From Paenibacillus dendrobii (GTDB lineage Bacteria; Bacillota; Bacilli; Paenibacillales; Paenibacillaceae): DNA of 64,000 nt. Below, piece after piece: positions 34,772 to 43,377 of the stretch. Under the pieces are notes generated by a model that saw only the letters and a program-made list of their open reading frames with translations, made no database searches and was not told the DNA's origin. The stretch covers positions 558,001-622,000 of the forward strand of contig NZ_WUBI01000001.1 in NCBI RefSeq assembly GCF_009807035.1. The letters are read 5' to 3'. How positions within the stretch are numbered: the first letter of the stretch is position 1; each line of letters starts with the position of its first letter. A program made the translations under genes and the position numbers.

Positions 34772-36778
34772 TTACCCCAACACTAACTCATAACGAGCGA
34801 AAATATCTTCTTCATACCACATCGTGAAATTAGTTCCCCATGTTGTGTTCAATAGTGTAAACGTAAATTTATTGTTGTCTTGATGGTATTTGTTGTTATA
34901 ACTTAGATTGTTATTTGTTCCGATTCCCAAAAGAGGGGCATCAATAGGTTTAATATTGATTTTTTTATCGCTACCATCGTAAATTAACTCTTCAATCATG
35001 TGCTGCAACTTATTTCCGTGACCTACCACTTCAAAAGGTGAAATAACGGTATCAATTTTACGAATCTTCGTTAAGTATGGCGAATTCAAACGTGGTGTAA
35101 TGTCAAAAGAATAAATTTCTGGATAACGAATTGCATCTTTATCCTTTAATAAAAGTGCAATTTCAACTTTATCTCCAAATTGATATTTAACCTTTACAAC
35201 TCTTGGAGCACCATACTCCTCCACAGCTCTTTGGCTATACTTTAAAGTTGCAATAATCGAATCATTTTCCTTAACTAATTTCACAACATGTGGTGTGAAA
35301 TTTTCATTCAATTGAATGCGTTTTTGAATTTCCATTCCTGGCTTTAAGAAGTCAATTGCCCACCAATTATGTTGTAATTCACGCAAATAGTTATAACGTA
35401 GGTTATCATAGTCATTTTGCCCAGCAATTGTATAGCTCAGAACCCCGAGTTTGTTGTCCTGATCAAAGTAAAGTGTTCCATCCTTTGCTAAGTGGTTAAT
35501 TGAACCATCGCTAGCAAACATAACTTGATACCCGTTTACCGAAATCGATTCTTCCAAACCACATTCAATACCTTGGTTTTCAAAGATATGATATGGAACT
35601 TCGATAAGTTTTTTAATGTTATTTTGATCTTTAGGCTCCAAACAAGCTATTGCACGATCAACGTTCTTGCGTTGTTCTTTCCATGAAGACTCATAAAATT
35701 TGTACGAACGATCCGTCCACTCATTATAAGTGAATTTCATTTCGCCAACAGTTGCATCTTTAACAATTCCATAAGCGTAGGTTAAATCATGATCGGTAAT
35801 TTGGTCTAAACTACGCGCTCGCTCAAAGTCTTTCTTTTCATAATTCATATAGTCACTGAAATAGCGTTTGATATCCATTCCCCAAGTATGCTCTGGAACT
35901 AACATCGCATAGAAATTAGCATCATCATTTTCTATTTTGTTATCAGACATGTAATTCGTTAAAATCCGATAATCACGAATGATTTTCGGATCAGACATCA
36001 TTCCGTGAATCCATGTGTCCCCAATCTCCTCTGTAATAACTGGCAGTTGGTCACGTATTTCCCAAATTTCATTTGCAAACTGATCCATTGAAGTCATTTC
36101 AAGCTCATAGTCTGGATACTCATTCGCCATTTTTGACAAAAAGGCGTTAATTTTCTCTTTTGTTCCTGGACCACTATTATCATGAGTATGCATAAACGCC
36201 AGCTTGTTATCCATGCAATCAACTCCGATTACGCCACCATAGTCGTTTGAATAAGAGACAATGATCTCACTTTCACCGTTCTTCCATAGAAATGTATCTG
36301 GAACTTCTGGAATTGAGCTCGAGCCATTTACACCAATGTGTAGGAATTTAATTCCTTGACGATATAACTCATCTACAATCCCGATCGTATGTCCTGGGAC
36401 GTCAGTCATCTTTGCGCTTGTTGTTTTGTATCCATAACGAGCATCTAACTTCTTTGAGATTGAAGTCATGTAATGTAAAGTTTGAGGTGTCATCGTTTCA
36501 GATTCAAACGTACACGGGATTGCGTGCCAGCGAATGTAACCTTTCTTTATGGCGTCGTCTAGCTTTTTACATGCTTCTTCATCCATGGTTTTGAAGTAAT
36601 ATTCAATAATAAAGCTACCTGTTGTCCAAACAAAGTCTTTGCCCTCTTTTCTTAAGTCTTCAGCTAAAGTGATTGCGTTTTGAATGTAATCATGGCAATA
36701 CTTGTGCAAGACATTTTCTGCTAAATCGGTAAAACCAATGTCCAAATGAGTTTTGTTTATCACATAGATTTTTTTCAT
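34772..36778 (-). CDS. DUF5054 protein, GH38-like glycosidase fold
   Basis: The product of about 668 residues starts KKIYVINKTHLDIGFTDLAE, the HxDxG/THLDIGF motif of GH38-type (alpha-mannosidase-like) barrels, followed by MTDVPGHTIG, a probable metal or nucleophile loop, and WIHGMMSDP. DUF5054 proteins are about this length and are thought to act on carbohydrates, but no activity is firmly known to me. It has no signal peptide. ATG 36778 follows AGAGGCG; the longer start at 36805 has no ribosome site. The DNA is much more AT-rich than the neighbouring epimerase gene, suggesting transfer. Confidence 0.8.
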   Translation of the reverse strand: MKKIYVINKTHLDIGFTDLAENVLHKYCHDYIQNAITLAEDLRKEGKDFVWTTGSFIIEYYFKTMDEEACKKLDDAIKKGYIRWHAIPCTFESETMTPQTLHYMTSISKKLDARYGYKTTSAKMTDVPGHTIGIVDELYRQGIKFLHIGVNGSSSIPEVPDTFLWKNGESEIIVSYSNDYGGVIGVDCMDNKLAFMHTHDNSGPGTKEKINAFLSKMANEYPDYELEMTSMDQFANEIWEIRDQLPVITEEIGDTWIHGMMSDPKIIRDYRILTNYMSDNKIENDDANFYAMLVPEHTWGMDIKRYFSDYMNYEKKDFERARSLDQITDHDLTYAYGIVKDATVGEMKFTYNEWTDRSYKFYESSWKEQRKNVDRAIACLEPKDQNNIKKLIEVPYHIFENQGIECGLEESISVNGYQVMFASDGSINHLAKDGTLYFDQDNKLGVLSYTIAGQNDYDNLRYNYLRELQHNWWAIDFLKPGMEIQKRIQLNENFTPHVVKLVKENDSIIATLKYSQRAVEEYGAPRVVKVKYQFGDKVEIALLLKDKDAIRYPEIYSFDITPRLNSPYLTKIRKIDTVISPFEVVGHGNKLQHMIEELIYDGSDKKINIKPIDAPLLGIGTNNNLSYNNKYHQDNNKFTFTLLNTTWGTNFTMWYEEDIFARYELVLG

Positions 36779-36805
36779 TTCTATAATCACGCCTCTCTTA
36801 GTCAT

Positions 36806-37084
36806 AATACGTCGTGAAATAATTACTATCAGGCTTTTACTTCACTTTTGTTTTTACAAGGTTCGGCCATTCCACTTCGGACTCTGAATCATGATCTCTC
36901 ATAAAACACTCTTAATAATTAATTATGGGTATTTCACTTAACATCTCCGCATATTGTGGGGTATCCGAAGTAATAATAGGTCATTCCATACGTTTAGTAT
37001 TTATTTTATACGGACACTTTTTTTAAAAATCCAGACATTTTAATGTGTCTACCACCTGTTTCATACGATAGTTACTTCAACACG
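36806..37084. other. Intergenic region
   Basis: About 280 AT-rich bases between minus-strand genes; it should hold the promoter of the DUF5054 gene. No clear element was seen. Confidence 0.4.
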
Positions 37085-37149
37085 CAAAAAAGGAGCTGCC
37101 TCCAAGCAAGCTCCTCAACTCTAGTGTCCCGTTAGCGTAACGGGACACT
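37085..37149 (-). terminator. Tandem terminator-like hairpins after the LysR gene
   Basis: A perfect 12-bp stem, AGTGTCCCGTTA/TAACGGGACACT with a GCG loop (37123-37149), is followed on the minus strand by GGAGCT/AGCTCC and a T6 run (37115-37085). Confidence 0.65.
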
Positions 37150-37218
37150 CATTTGTTTTAGGGAAATCAATATATATATAGGTGCGAAACGGTGTATGCT
37201 TGATGCCTCATACATAAG

Positions 37219-38127
37219 CTATACGGTTTTATTCTCATTCTGTGAACCAAAAACTACCCTGGTTGCTTCTATGAAAGATAACATGATTGGTGAAAGCCAC
37301 TTGTCTTTATGCCACAACATCTGTGTATATACCTGCAAGTCCGGAATTTGCCATGGGAGGACAACAAGTTCTCCGCGTTCAATTTCAGATTCCGCGACGA
37401 TCTCAGGAAGAAAGGCAATACCGATTCCTGAAATTGCACATTGTTTAATGGCTTCAGCACTTTGAAACTCTAAATATGTAATGCTATCAATGCCCTCTTT
37501 CTCAAATGACCGATCAAACATCGTTCGATATGGACAACCCTTCTCATTCGTCAGGAACACTTCTTCATGAAAATCTTCCAATTGCAGCACAGTTTGTTTG
37601 GCGAGTGGGTGATCTGGAGCAGCTAACAATCGGAAATGTTCTTCCAGCAAAGGTTCCACGGAAAGTCCACTCGAGCGAATGGATTCATCCAACATATAAA
37701 CAATATCCGTGGTTCCCTCAAAGAGCGTTTGCTTGAGCTCTTGATTCGGAACGGAGCGGAAGATTAGACGAACTCCCGGATGCTGCGAACGAAACCGTTG
37801 GAAGACAGGTGGAAGTCGGTAGGAGCAAATAACCTCATTCGCACTTATCGTTAAGGTACCACTTAGTTTTTCATTATCATGGACAGCACTACGAGCTTCG
37901 TCCATTTTTTCAAGAACGCCTTGGGCGTGTGTTAAAAAGCGTTTACCCGCAGTTGTGAGCGCGAGTTGCTTGCCCAACCGATCAAAGAGGCGAACACCTA
38001 GCTCATCTTCCAATGCTTTAATTTGCATCGTGACGTTGGAAGGAACGTAGCTCAGCACTTCTGCTGCCCGCGTGAAATTCAATGTTGTTGCAACCGTACA
38101 AAACGTATTCAGTTGGCGCAATTCCAT
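37219..38127 (-). CDS. LysR family transcriptional regulator
   Basis: The 302-residue protein has the LysR N-terminal helix-turn-helix (LNFTRAAEVLSYVPSNVTMQIKALE, residues about 17-41) and the two-lobed effector domain. ATG 38127 is preferred because AAGGGGGAG lies 6 bases before it. It is divergent from the MetX-like acyltransferase gene, its probable target; an ATTCAAT/ATTGAAT palindrome lies in the shared region. Confidence 0.88.
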   Translation of the reverse strand: MELRQLNTFCTVATTLNFTRAAEVLSYVPSNVTMQIKALEDELGVRLFDRLGKQLALTTAGKRFLTHAQGVLEKMDEARSAVHDNEKLSGTLTISANEVICSYRLPPVFQRFRSQHPGVRLIFRSVPNQELKQTLFEGTTDIVYMLDESIRSSGLSVEPLLEEHFRLLAAPDHPLAKQTVLQLEDFHEEVFLTNEKGCPYRTMFDRSFEKEGIDSITYLEFQSAEAIKQCAISGIGIAFLPEIVAESEIERGELVVLPWQIPDLQVYTQMLWHKDKWLSPIMLSFIEATRVVFGSQNENKTV

Positions 38128-38146
38128 CCGATGCTCCCCCTTCATC

Positions 38147-38197
38147 ATTCAATTTTATTGAATGCTATCTTGAATTCTGTTCACTTTTATTGAGAGT
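38147..38197. promoter_or_regulatory. Candidate LysR binding sites
   Basis: The perfect inverted repeat ATTCAAT-TTT-ATTGAAT (38147-38163) contains the T-N11-A LysR core. A related TTCACTTTTATTGA lies at about 38179-38192, nearer the acyltransferase promoter. Confidence 0.5.
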
Positions 38198-38270
38198 ATC
38201 ACAGCTCTATACTGAGCACAAGAGATCACAGTGAACAAGTGGTCTTCATTTTGAAGGGAGCGACTATACG

Positions 38271-39290
38271 ATGGACTATGAAATTTTTAATTTGGGTGAT
38301 GTACTCTTACAATCAGGAGTGACGTTACCAAATGCCTTTCTTGCTTATAAAACTTATGGAAAATTAAATGAACAGAAGGATAATGTTATTGTCTATCCAA
38401 CGGCTTTTGGGGATCAGCATGTTCAGAATGAATGGCTCATTGGCAGCGGGATGGCACTCGATCCAGAGAAATATTTTATTATCGTTCCCAATTTGCTGGG
38501 CAATGGGCTATCTTCCTCTCCCAGTAACACGCCTCCTCCATTCGATCGGGCTAACTTTCCACAGGTAACCACCTATGATAACGTTCGATTCCAGCACCAA
38601 CTGCTAACCGAAAAATTCGGTATTCAAAAGATTGCTCTCGTCGTCGGGTGGTCGATGGGCGGCATTCAGGCATTTCAATGGGGGGCAAGTTACCCGGAGA
38701 TGGTCGAACGAATTGCACCTTTCGGAGGCATCGCCAAACCTTGGCCTCACACATTTGTGGTCCTAGAAGGCGTGAAAGCTTCGCTGCTATCTGCAGTCGG
38801 CTTCGACCCAAGTAAATTAAACCAACTAAGTTCTACAGACATGCGTGCCGTTGGTCGGGTGTATGCGGGATGGGGACTGTCACATGCGTTTTATAGAGAA
38901 GGGCTTTACCGTGAGATGGGATTTGACACATTGGAGGATTTTGTAGCTGGTGTCTGGGAAGATAGCTTTATGAATATGGATCCTCATAATGTTCTGGCAA
39001 TGTTATGGACAGGCCAACATGCAGATATCAGTGCAAACCCCTCCTATAACGGAGACTTTGATAAAGCACTTCAGAGCATAAAAGCTCTTGCCTGTATCAT
39101 GCCGGGAAGCACGGATCTCTTCTGCACAGCGGACGATAATGAATACGAAGCTAAGCGTATACCTAATGCTGTCTTGAAACCAATCCAATCGATCTGGGGC
39201 CATTTTGCCGGTCGCGGAATCAACAGTGCCGATAATCAATTTATTGATGACAATCTAAAACACTTGTTGTCACTTAGCACTAATGAATAG
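38271..39290 (+). CDS. Alpha/beta hydrolase, homoserine O-acetyltransferase-like
   Basis: The 339-residue protein belongs to the MetX-like branch of alpha/beta hydrolases: IVYPTAFGDQHVQNEWLIGS near the oxyanion region, nucleophile elbow VVGWSMGGIQ (Ser near residue 130) and C-terminal catalytic His in IWGHFAGRG. True MetX enzymes acetylate homoserine; many homologues are acyltransferases or esterases with other substrates, and this protein lacks supporting methionine genes nearby. It is divergent from a LysR gene. Confidence 0.82.
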   Translation: MDYEIFNLGDVLLQSGVTLPNAFLAYKTYGKLNEQKDNVIVYPTAFGDQHVQNEWLIGSGMALDPEKYFIIVPNLLGNGLSSSPSNTPPPFDRANFPQVTTYDNVRFQHQLLTEKFGIQKIALVVGWSMGGIQAFQWGASYPEMVERIAPFGGIAKPWPHTFVVLEGVKASLLSAVGFDPSKLNQLSSTDMRAVGRVYAGWGLSHAFYREGLYREMGFDTLEDFVAGVWEDSFMNMDPHNVLAMLWTGQHADISANPSYNGDFDKALQSIKALACIMPGSTDLFCTADDNEYEAKRIPNAVLKPIQSIWGHFAGRGINSADNQFIDDNLKHLLSLSTNE

Positions 39291-39389
39291 ATCGTCACTT
39301 TGTATTGGATGTCTGTCAGGCCTAGCAAGATTCCTTGTTCTTAGCCCGGTTATATCTCTCATGAATTCATAACCTAACCGATCGGATTT

Positions 39390-39425
39390 GAGGTCACCAG
39401 AACTTACTGGTTCGACCTCTTTTTT
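39390..39425 (+). terminator. Terminator after the MetX-like gene
   Basis: GAGGTC...CCAG pairs with CTGG...GACCTC around AACTTA and is followed by TTTTTT. Confidence 0.8.
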
Positions 39426-39574
39426 CCGCGATCGTACTTCCTTTAACGAATTCAGTTTACTCTGAAGACTGTGGCATGTCTTTAATCTTAAAAGTTAAAC
39501 TTATTTTTTATCGTTTGCATACCTGGAGTATAGACTTGTACCCTTATGCCGCCGATTCTACCTGGCATTTGCAT
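39426..39574. other. Intergenic region
   Basis: About 150 bases without gene or obvious element before the IS3 remnant. Confidence 0.35.
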
Positions 39575-39745
39575 CAAGTAGGCAGTACAAAAAATAAAAA
39601 TAGACTAAGCGGTCTTTGTCCTCAGTTCCATGGAACTGAGGCCGTTTAGTTTTGCTTGTAGTCGTTCGTAATTGTGAATGCGCTTCAGCGGCTGCTTGAA
39701 GGCGCTGTGCTGCTTCCGTAGCTCCTTCTGCTCTTCACTACTTCC
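39575..39745 (-). mobile_element. Second IS3-family transposase remnant
   Basis: On the minus strand the frame ends IHNYERLQAKLNGLSSMELR plus TKTA, like the C terminus of IS3 OrfB (family: NxERxQxKL-x-LSP). The end is embedded in a 47-bp near-palindrome (39604-39650) whose core CCTCAGTTCC/GGAACTGAGG is perfect. Only the last 40-50 codons remain. Confidence 0.55.
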
Positions 39746-39768
39746 CTGCAAAAGCAAGGCTACAAAAG

Positions 39769-39805
39769 AAGTTGGACGGAAAACTTACATTTTCCCGTCC
39801 AACTT
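39769..39805 (-). terminator. Hairpin after the NmrA-like pseudogene
   Basis: AAGTTGGACGG and CCGTCCAACTT pair over 11 bases; T-rich tails are present on both strands. Confidence 0.65.
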
Positions 39806-39806
39806 T

Positions 39807-40682
39807 TTATTTTTGGGACTTATTGGACAGATCCTTATCACAGCCCGGATTATTCAAATCGAACCCGGACTGCGCGATTTGATTAATTTCAAACCTGCCT
39901 CTGTTTTCCTCAAGCCATTCCGCAAAAGATTTAAGCGCAACCCCATACTCTCTTGTTTCCTGAATATCGAAGCCGCAAGCGGGGACATCCTCCAGCCACT
40001 CCATTGCATAAAGCGTTCCCTGCAACATGCCCCGCTCCAAGGCTACCTCGCTGCTTACCGTTTCGAAAACAACTTTTTTATCAAACACGCGGCTCATCGT
40101 TTCTGCAATCTCCGTCATGGAAAGCTCTTTGCCTGCGATATTAATATCCTTGCCGTGAAACTTTTGTGGTGCCTCAAATGCGGTGCGGTCGAATTTGGCC
40201 GTATCCTCCCCGGAGTTAAGCTTTAACAAGGTACTGCCTATATTCTCTTCGACATTGTACTTGTGCTCCCAAATCTGTTCGAGGAGCTTATATTTACTCT
40301 ACCGTGGAAAGTGATTGCTGCCGGCGACCGAGATGTGCACGACTTGTTCGATGCCAGCGTTTCTTGCCGCTTCCACCATATTTGCGGCATTTCGCGGCTC
40401 GATCGTTTCATCGTAAGGGTCGGCATACTGCGACGAAAAAATCGCTGATACATTGTCCATGGCTGGTTCCAGCGAAGCCGCGTCGGCCAAGTCTCCTAGG
40501 ATCAATTCTGTCCCCTGGGCAGCCATTTGTCGGGCAATCGCAGACTCCGGGTTTCGCGTCAGGATCCGTACGCGATGGCCATGCTTCAACAACTCGCGGG
40601 CTACGTTCCCACCTTGCGTTCCCGTACCTCCTACAACCCAAATCGGTCTTGCTTTGTCGAGCACTATATCTGATCGCTCCAA
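39807..40682 (-). pseudogene. NmrA-like NAD(P)-binding protein, interrupted
   Basis: The 5' part (40682-40302) encodes the Rossmann start IWVVGGTGTQGGNVARELL and runs to HISVAGSNHFPR, then an in-frame TAG at 40299-40301. The same frame continues with WEHKYNVEENI and, after a likely in-frame deletion of roughly 60-80 codons, FEAPQKFHGKDINIAGKELS to 39807. Intact NmrA-type proteins have about 290-300 residues. One nonsense codon and one deletion make this a decayed gene. Confidence 0.75.
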
Positions 40683-40718
40683 TCTTTAAAATTTATTACA
40701 AACCAAGTTTATAAATGG

Positions 40719-41357
40719 TTATCTCCAAAATGTAATCTTGTCAGAGCATAGTCGAACGGACTCATGACCTTCCTCTATCGCTTTTCCTATTGAAATAATC
40801 ATCACGGGAGCATAGCGCTCTTCATCTAAATCAAATGCTTTGGCTACCTGATCAGCTTCAAAGCCTGCCATTGGATTCGTATCATACCCATGTGCGTGAG
40901 CCACTAACATTAACTGCATGGCAAAGAGGCTGCTATCGATTTTTGCAACTTCAACTTTGATTTCTTTTGGTAGCGTCGGATACATCGATAGCATGGTTCC
41001 AAGTTGACGATCTCGTACTTCAGCTGGCATTTTTCCTTGTTCCACGGCTGAATTGTAGATTTCCTCAGCGTATAAATAGCTTTCGGTATCACCAAAAATG
41101 ATTAACATGGCCGATGAAGTATCGTTTTGTGCTGTATTGAAACGCATAAGAGGTCTTAGTTTTTCTTTTCCTTCTGGAGTATCAACCACAAGTACACGCC
41201 AAGGCTGCATATTTGCAGAGGATGGTGCCAAACTGGCTTCCGAAATAATTTCATTCATCTCTTCTTTCGATATTTTTATGTTCTCATCATAATGACGCAC
41301 AGAACGCCGTCCCTTGACTACACTAGCGAAATCGTTATTTAAAATATGGTTGAACAT
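40719..41357 (-). CDS. Nitroreductase family protein
   Basis: The 212-residue protein has nitroreductase FMN-binding signatures: KGRRSVRHYDEN near the N terminus, ASLAPSSANMQPWRVLVVD (residues about 42-60) and the C-terminal MIISIGKAIEEG. It probably reduces nitroaromatics, quinones or flavin with NAD(P)H. ATG 41357 follows AAAGGAGAGAG; the frame to 41384 lacks a site. It is divergent from a MerR gene, and its promoter has the 19-bp spacer and central palindrome of MerR-activated promoters. Confidence 0.88.
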   Translation of the reverse strand: MFNHILNNDFASVVKGRRSVRHYDENIKISKEEMNEIISEASLAPSSANMQPWRVLVVDTPEGKEKLRPLMRFNTAQNDTSSAMLIIFGDTESYLYAEEIYNSAVEQGKMPAEVRDRQLGTMLSMYPTLPKEIKVEVAKIDSSLFAMQLMLVAHAHGYDTNPMAGFEADQVAKAFDLDEERYAPVMIISIGKAIEEGHESVRLCSDKITFWR

Positions 41358-41424
41358 AGTCTCTCTCCTTTTGATAACGTTCAATTTATTTGACAGGATG
41401 TGTGCCGTTCGTTATCATATCCGT

Positions 41425-41455
41425 ATTATGAACTATGAACCTAGGTTTATAGCAA
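41425..41455 (-). promoter_or_regulatory. MerR-type promoter and operator of the nitroreductase gene
   Basis: On the minus strand TTGCTA (41455-41450) and CATAAT (41430-41425) are separated by 19 bases. The spacer region contains the near-perfect palindrome CTATGAACCTAGGTTTATAG (41433-41452). This is the classic twisted promoter remodelled by MerR proteins. Confidence 0.75.
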
Positions 41456-41479
41456 CAATGAATAAAGAAGGTCATTTCG

Positions 41480-41839
41480 ATGAAAATAAATGATGTTTCA
41501 AAATTAACGGGTTTGCCTATATCAACATTGAGATTCTACGAACGTAAAAACCTAATTCCAGACACTCTCGTGAAAAGAGATGTTAATAATTATCGTATTT
41601 ATTCTGAAGAAGTTGTTGAATTTCTAAATGATTTGAAGACACTTTTATCCGTAGACTTTTCTGTAGAGGAGTTAAGCTTACTAGTCAATCAAGAACTTAA
41701 TTTAACATACGAGGTAAAGAAAAAAATGGTTGAACAAAAAATTAGTGAAATTGAAGATGTCCAGCAACAATTGAGAAAGTCGAAAAAATTCTTGTATGCA
41801 ATCATGGAAGGAAAAGCGGATTTTCAAACAAAGTGTTAA
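41480..41839 (+). CDS. MerR family transcriptional regulator
   Basis: The 119-residue protein has a MerR DNA-binding domain (INDVSKLTGLPISTLRFYERKNLIP, residues 3-27) and a long dimerisation helix, ending in FQTKC. There are no paired metal-binding cysteines, so a small organic or redox signal is more likely than a metal. AAGAAGGTC precedes the ATG. It is divergent from, and probably activates, the nitroreductase gene. Confidence 0.88.
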   Translation: MKINDVSKLTGLPISTLRFYERKNLIPDTLVKRDVNNYRIYSEEVVEFLNDLKTLLSVDFSVEELSLLVNQELNLTYEVKKKMVEQKISEIEDVQQQLRKSKKFLYAIMEGKADFQTKC

Positions 41840-42045
41840 GGACTATTAGGGAATCGTCTCTCACGGAAGATGTTAGCCGATCTTCTTCATGGTCATCCTA
41901 ATTGTTAGAAGGAGAATATCTTTGTTTAATTAGTTTTTTGACATGGTGCCAAAAGCATAGCTCTCGAAGTCAAATTTTCTCCAATTTTTTTTATTCTTAA
42001 GAAATCGAAACCAAAAGTCGTATATGAATGATTGTACATGCTGAG

Positions 42046-42093
42046 AAAGGGCTACCCTAAAGACATTACGTAATGTCTTTGGGGTAGCCCTTT
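42046..42093. terminator. 48-bp near-perfect palindrome, probable bidirectional terminator
   Basis: AAAGGGCTACCC...AAAGACATTACG pairs with CGTAATGTCTTT...GGGTAGCCCTTT over 24 bases with no loop and a single mismatch (T58/G81). It lies between the MerR gene and a minus-strand pseudogene. Confidence 0.65.
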
Positions 42094-42291
42094 ACCTTAC
42101 GTTTGAGCTCAACGACAGCTAGGTTTCTTTTATTGTACATTAATGTTTCCTGACTTGAGCGTCATCACCCGTACGCCCCTTCCCGACATCCAGGTCAGTG
42201 GTTACACGTACGGATTCGTCTCAGTGAGTGCCTTTACTTGAATAAAGGGTCATCACGAAATGGCTCCACCGGCCGTCATAATTTTTTCGAT
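42094..42291. other. Intergenic region
   Basis: About 200 bases with no gene or element that I can support. Confidence 0.35.
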
Positions 42292-42585
42292 CTATCTCAC
42301 GTTACCAAATGAATCAAAAATCTTTATTCCTTGGGTCTTTACATCTTTAAGTATTGCCTCTGCGAAATATTCAAATTCCGTGACTAGAGTATTTGAAATT
42401 TCATGTTCTAGGTTTTGTCCTAGTTCATGGTGTCTTGGTATTCTATTAGTTAATTCAGTTATATGGGTTATATATTGATTGTTTGAATCAAATAAGATAA
42501 ATGCGTCAGTCTGTCGCTCCGATATTTAATTCACTAACAATCTCAATCTCATTTAAATTGATTTCGAGATCATCATTCCTCAACT
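42292..42585 (-). pseudogene. Frameshifted fragment of an unidentified protein
   Basis: Two minus-strand frames join naturally: LEINLNEIEIVSELNIGATD, closed by TGA near 42506, and AFILFDSNNQYITHITELTN...KDVKTQGIKIFDSFGNVR, ending with TAG at 42292-42294. An extra TGAC at the junction explains the shift. Composition is protein-like, but I recognise no family. It begins just after the XRE-cupin stop codon. Confidence 0.4.
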
Positions 42586-43130
42586 TAAAAATATGGAGGC
42601 GTCGATACGGCAAGCACCAAAGTCTCACCTTTCCATACGTTCTTATAGCGGTGCGGTGTTCTAGCGTCGTAATAAATACTGTCTCCCTCCTCCAGAGTGT
42701 ATCTATCATTCCCTAACATGAACTCTATACACCCCGATTGAACAAGCAGAAATTCTTCTCCTTCGCTGTGCCCTACACCTACATCGCCGGAGGTTGCACC
42801 TTCTTCAAGCACACCCAAGATTGGCCCCATCTTATTTCTACTTCCCTCGCTAAGGGAATACCAAGTAATACGAGAGCCTTCAGAATGCACCAACGTTTTG
42901 CGCTCATTTTTTCTCACGACAATGTTTTGTTCTTTATTTCCGAATAAATCGGTGAAGTTAACATTCAACGCATTGGCGATTCGCTTCAGGACGCTTATGG
43001 ATGGATTCGCTTTATTGCGTTCGATTTCGCTGAGAAAAGATACTGAGATGGATGCCGCTTTTGCCACCTCTTTGAGCGTTAATTTCTGTTTTTTGCGAGT
43101 ATTTCTTATAGCCTCTTCAATAGAATCCAT
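42585..43130 (-). CDS. XRE family regulator with C-terminal cupin domain
   Basis: The 181-residue protein has an XRE helix-turn-helix (LTLKEVAKAASISVSFLSEIERNK, residues about 17-40) and a cupin domain (about 105-175; GHSEGEEFLLVQSGCIEFML, then DARTPHRYKN). TAGGAG lies 9 bases before the ATG. It is divergent from the MBL-hydrolase operon and probably controls it by sensing a small metabolite. Confidence 0.88.
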   Translation of the reverse strand: MDSIEEAIRNTRKKQKLTLKEVAKAASISVSFLSEIERNKANPSISVLKRIANALNVNFTDLFGNKEQNIVVRKNERKTLVHSEGSRITWYSLSEGSRNKMGPILGVLEEGATSGDVGVGHSEGEEFLLVQSGCIEFMLGNDRYTLEEGDSIYYDARTPHRYKNVWKGETLVLAVSTPPYF

Positions 43131-43377
43131 CTGCCAATTCTCCTATCGATACATATTTTTCGCTGATAGCGAAATTTATATTATGATCGTAATCAAAATA
43201 ACGAGCAATAGCAAGCCCTCGCACGGGGTCTCAATTTCGGTGTAAAAACGTTGATTTGGCGCTATTTTTCAATTAAGATTTTAACAAGGCTGATGTGCAA
43301 ATACGATCCCGGGACATTTTACACATAATAGGTTTTAATATAATATTTCAGTTTCAACGAAATTTCCAAGGAGGACG

